From contig JAJYSO010000135.1 of the NCBI GenBank assembly GCA_021793535.1, positions 1 through 5,705 on the forward strand: a stretch of DNA of 5,705 bases, in the 5' to 3' direction. The notes beneath the pieces are model-generated. The model was not told the DNA's origin. It saw only the letters and a list, made by a program, of their open reading frames with translations, and made no database searches. Numbering within the stretch: the first letter of the stretch is position 1; each line of letters begins with the position of its first letter. Of the stretch, positions 4,774-5,705 are shown piece by piece. This stretch comes from Bacteroidota bacterium (lineage in GTDB: Bacteria > Bacteroidota > Bacteroidia > Flavobacteriales > Flavobacteriaceae). Position numbers and translations under genes: made by a program.

Positions 4774-5705
4774 TTATTCCGTCGAAAGCTTTTGCAGCAA
4801 GATGACAAATGTAGTTCCCTTATTGATTTCACTGCGCAACACTTTGATCTTTCCATGATGGTAATCTTCAATAATGCGTTTGGCCAAGGATAGCCCGAGT
4901 CCCCATCCTCTTTTTTTAGTAGTTTCCCCAGGCTTAAATATGCGCTTGAACTTTCTTTTGGGAATCCCCTTCCCTGTATCACTCAATTTTAGAATGGCCC
5001 ACTTTTTATTCTGAGTAACAGTCAAATGAATCTTTCCCTCACCTTTTACCGCATCCATAGCATTTTTGATCAAGTTTTCAATAGTCCAACTCAACAGGGA
5101 GGCATTCAACATACAAAAAATAGAGCCAGAAGAGCACTCTAAGGTAAAGTCAATCAATTTAGAGCTCCTTCGCTGCATGTATTCAAAGGTATCAGAGACG
5201 ACCAGAACAAGATCTGCCTTGTCCAAGGCAGGTGGGGAGCCAATTTTGGAAAAGCGGTTGGCAATGGTGTTCAACCGATCAATATCCTTGTTCATTTCTG
5301 CAATATAGTCTTGGTCTACCCGCTCTGATCGAAGAATCTCCACCCACCCCACCAGAGAAGAAAGGGGAGTTCCAATTTGATGTGCCGTTTCTTTGGCCAT
5401 CCCCGCCCAAAGCCGATTTTGCTCATTGGACTTTGAAATGGAATACATATAATACAACGCTACTAGAAAAAGGAGTACCGCTATCACAATCACAAAAGGA
5501 GCATATTTCGTCTTGGTGATGAAACTGGAATTGCCATAATAAACCACTTCATAGAGCTGATCCTCAAAATACACCTCAATCGGGTCATTTTGAGTTTTAA
5601 AAAATTGAGATAAACGAACCAATTCCTCTTGACTCTTCTCTTCTTCGGAAATGTTTTTAGCTTCGTAAAGGTCGTCCTTAACGGAGAATAAAATCATCGG
5701 AGTGG
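4774..5705 (-). CDS. Membrane sensor histidine kinase, N-terminus cut by the window edge
   Basis: The C-terminal part, at least 309 residues, of a two-component sensor kinase; the frame is open through the right edge, so the Met at 5697 is probably internal. Numbered from that Met, residues 1-64 look like the end of an extracytoplasmic sensory domain. Residues 65-88 form a membrane helix (FVIVIAVLLFLVALYYMYSI). The H-box AKETAHQIGTPLSSL carries the phospho-accepting His106 in a DHp helix pair (about 95-155). The HATPase domain follows with the N-box WTIENLIKNAMDA (204-216), G1 DTGKGI (240-245), F-box-like FKRIFKPG and G2 GWGLGLSLAKR (264-274). All catalytic motifs are intact. No HAMP or PAS domain separates the helix from the H-box in what is visible. 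Family members that I know have another N-terminal helix before the sensor. No response regulator gene is visible, so its partner is unknown. Confidence 0.93.
   Translation of the reverse strand, partial: TPMILFSVKDDLYEAKNISEEEKSQEELVRLSQFFKTQNDPIEVYFEDQLYEVVYYGNSSFITKTKYAPFVIVIAVLLFLVALYYMYSISKSNEQNRLWAGMAKETAHQIGTPLSSLVGWVEILRSERVDQDYIAEMNKDIDRLNTIANRFSKIGSPPALDKADLVLVVSDTFEYMQRRSSKLIDFTLECSSGSIFCMLNASLLSWTIENLIKNAMDAVKGEGKIHLTVTQNKKWAILKLSDTGKGIPKRKFKRIFKPGETTKKRGWGLGLSLAKRIIEDYHHGKIKVLRSEINKGTTFVILLQKLSTE

Noticed and set aside
5232..5519. Open frame of 95 codons on the plus strand within the kinase gene
   Set aside because: It is antisense to the conserved H-box region of the kinase; its Pro- and Trp-rich composition is what a shadow frame gives.

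Overview
The window looks like a chromosomal segment from a member of the Bacteroidota, probably from the Flavobacteriia/Cytophagia side, although the order cannot be fixed from this sequence. The reasons are an ECF sigma gene overlapping an anti-sigma-like/outer-membrane-barrel gene, A/T-rich leaders without Shine-Dalgarno sequences, TAnnTTTG-like promoter boxes, and a sensor kinase with the AKETAHQIGTPLSS H-box typical of that phylum. I see no mobile elements, tRNAs, rRNAs or CRISPR repeats. Coding density is very high.

Region 1 (1-2120, + strand): the acidic C-terminus of an unidentified protein, then 20 bases later an ECF sigma-70 gene. Its only usable start is a TTG sitting in the centre of an 18-bp inverted repeat. 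An ATGA overlap leads into a 447-residue protein with a short cytoplasmic anti-sigma-like head, one inner-membrane helix, a long low-complexity periplasmic linker and a C-terminal outer-membrane beta-barrel-type domain. The pair reads as an envelope-sensing sigma/anti-sigma module.

Region 2 (2122-2933): a PlsC-type 1-acylglycerol-3-phosphate acyltransferase on the minus strand. It converges on the barrel gene with one base between stop codons and diverges from trpS across a 68-base gap.

Region 3 (2934-4769, + strand): tryptophanyl-tRNA synthetase, a HIT (histidine triad) nucleotide hydrolase and a zinc-dependent nucleoside deaminase overlapping the HIT gene. trpS and the HIT gene are each preceded by the same CTTACCTTTA-YAAAAA block at nearly the same distance, probably Bacteroidota-type -7 promoter elements.

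Region 4 (4774-5705, minus strand): the C-terminal part of a membrane sensor histidine kinase, cut by the right edge. Its stop lies four bases from the deaminase stop.

Most of the window is housekeeping. The parts most worth following up are the cytoplasm-to-outer-membrane anti-sigma architecture, the palindrome over the sigma start codon, and the trpS-HIT-deaminase neighbourhood. No clearly new multi-gene system is evident.
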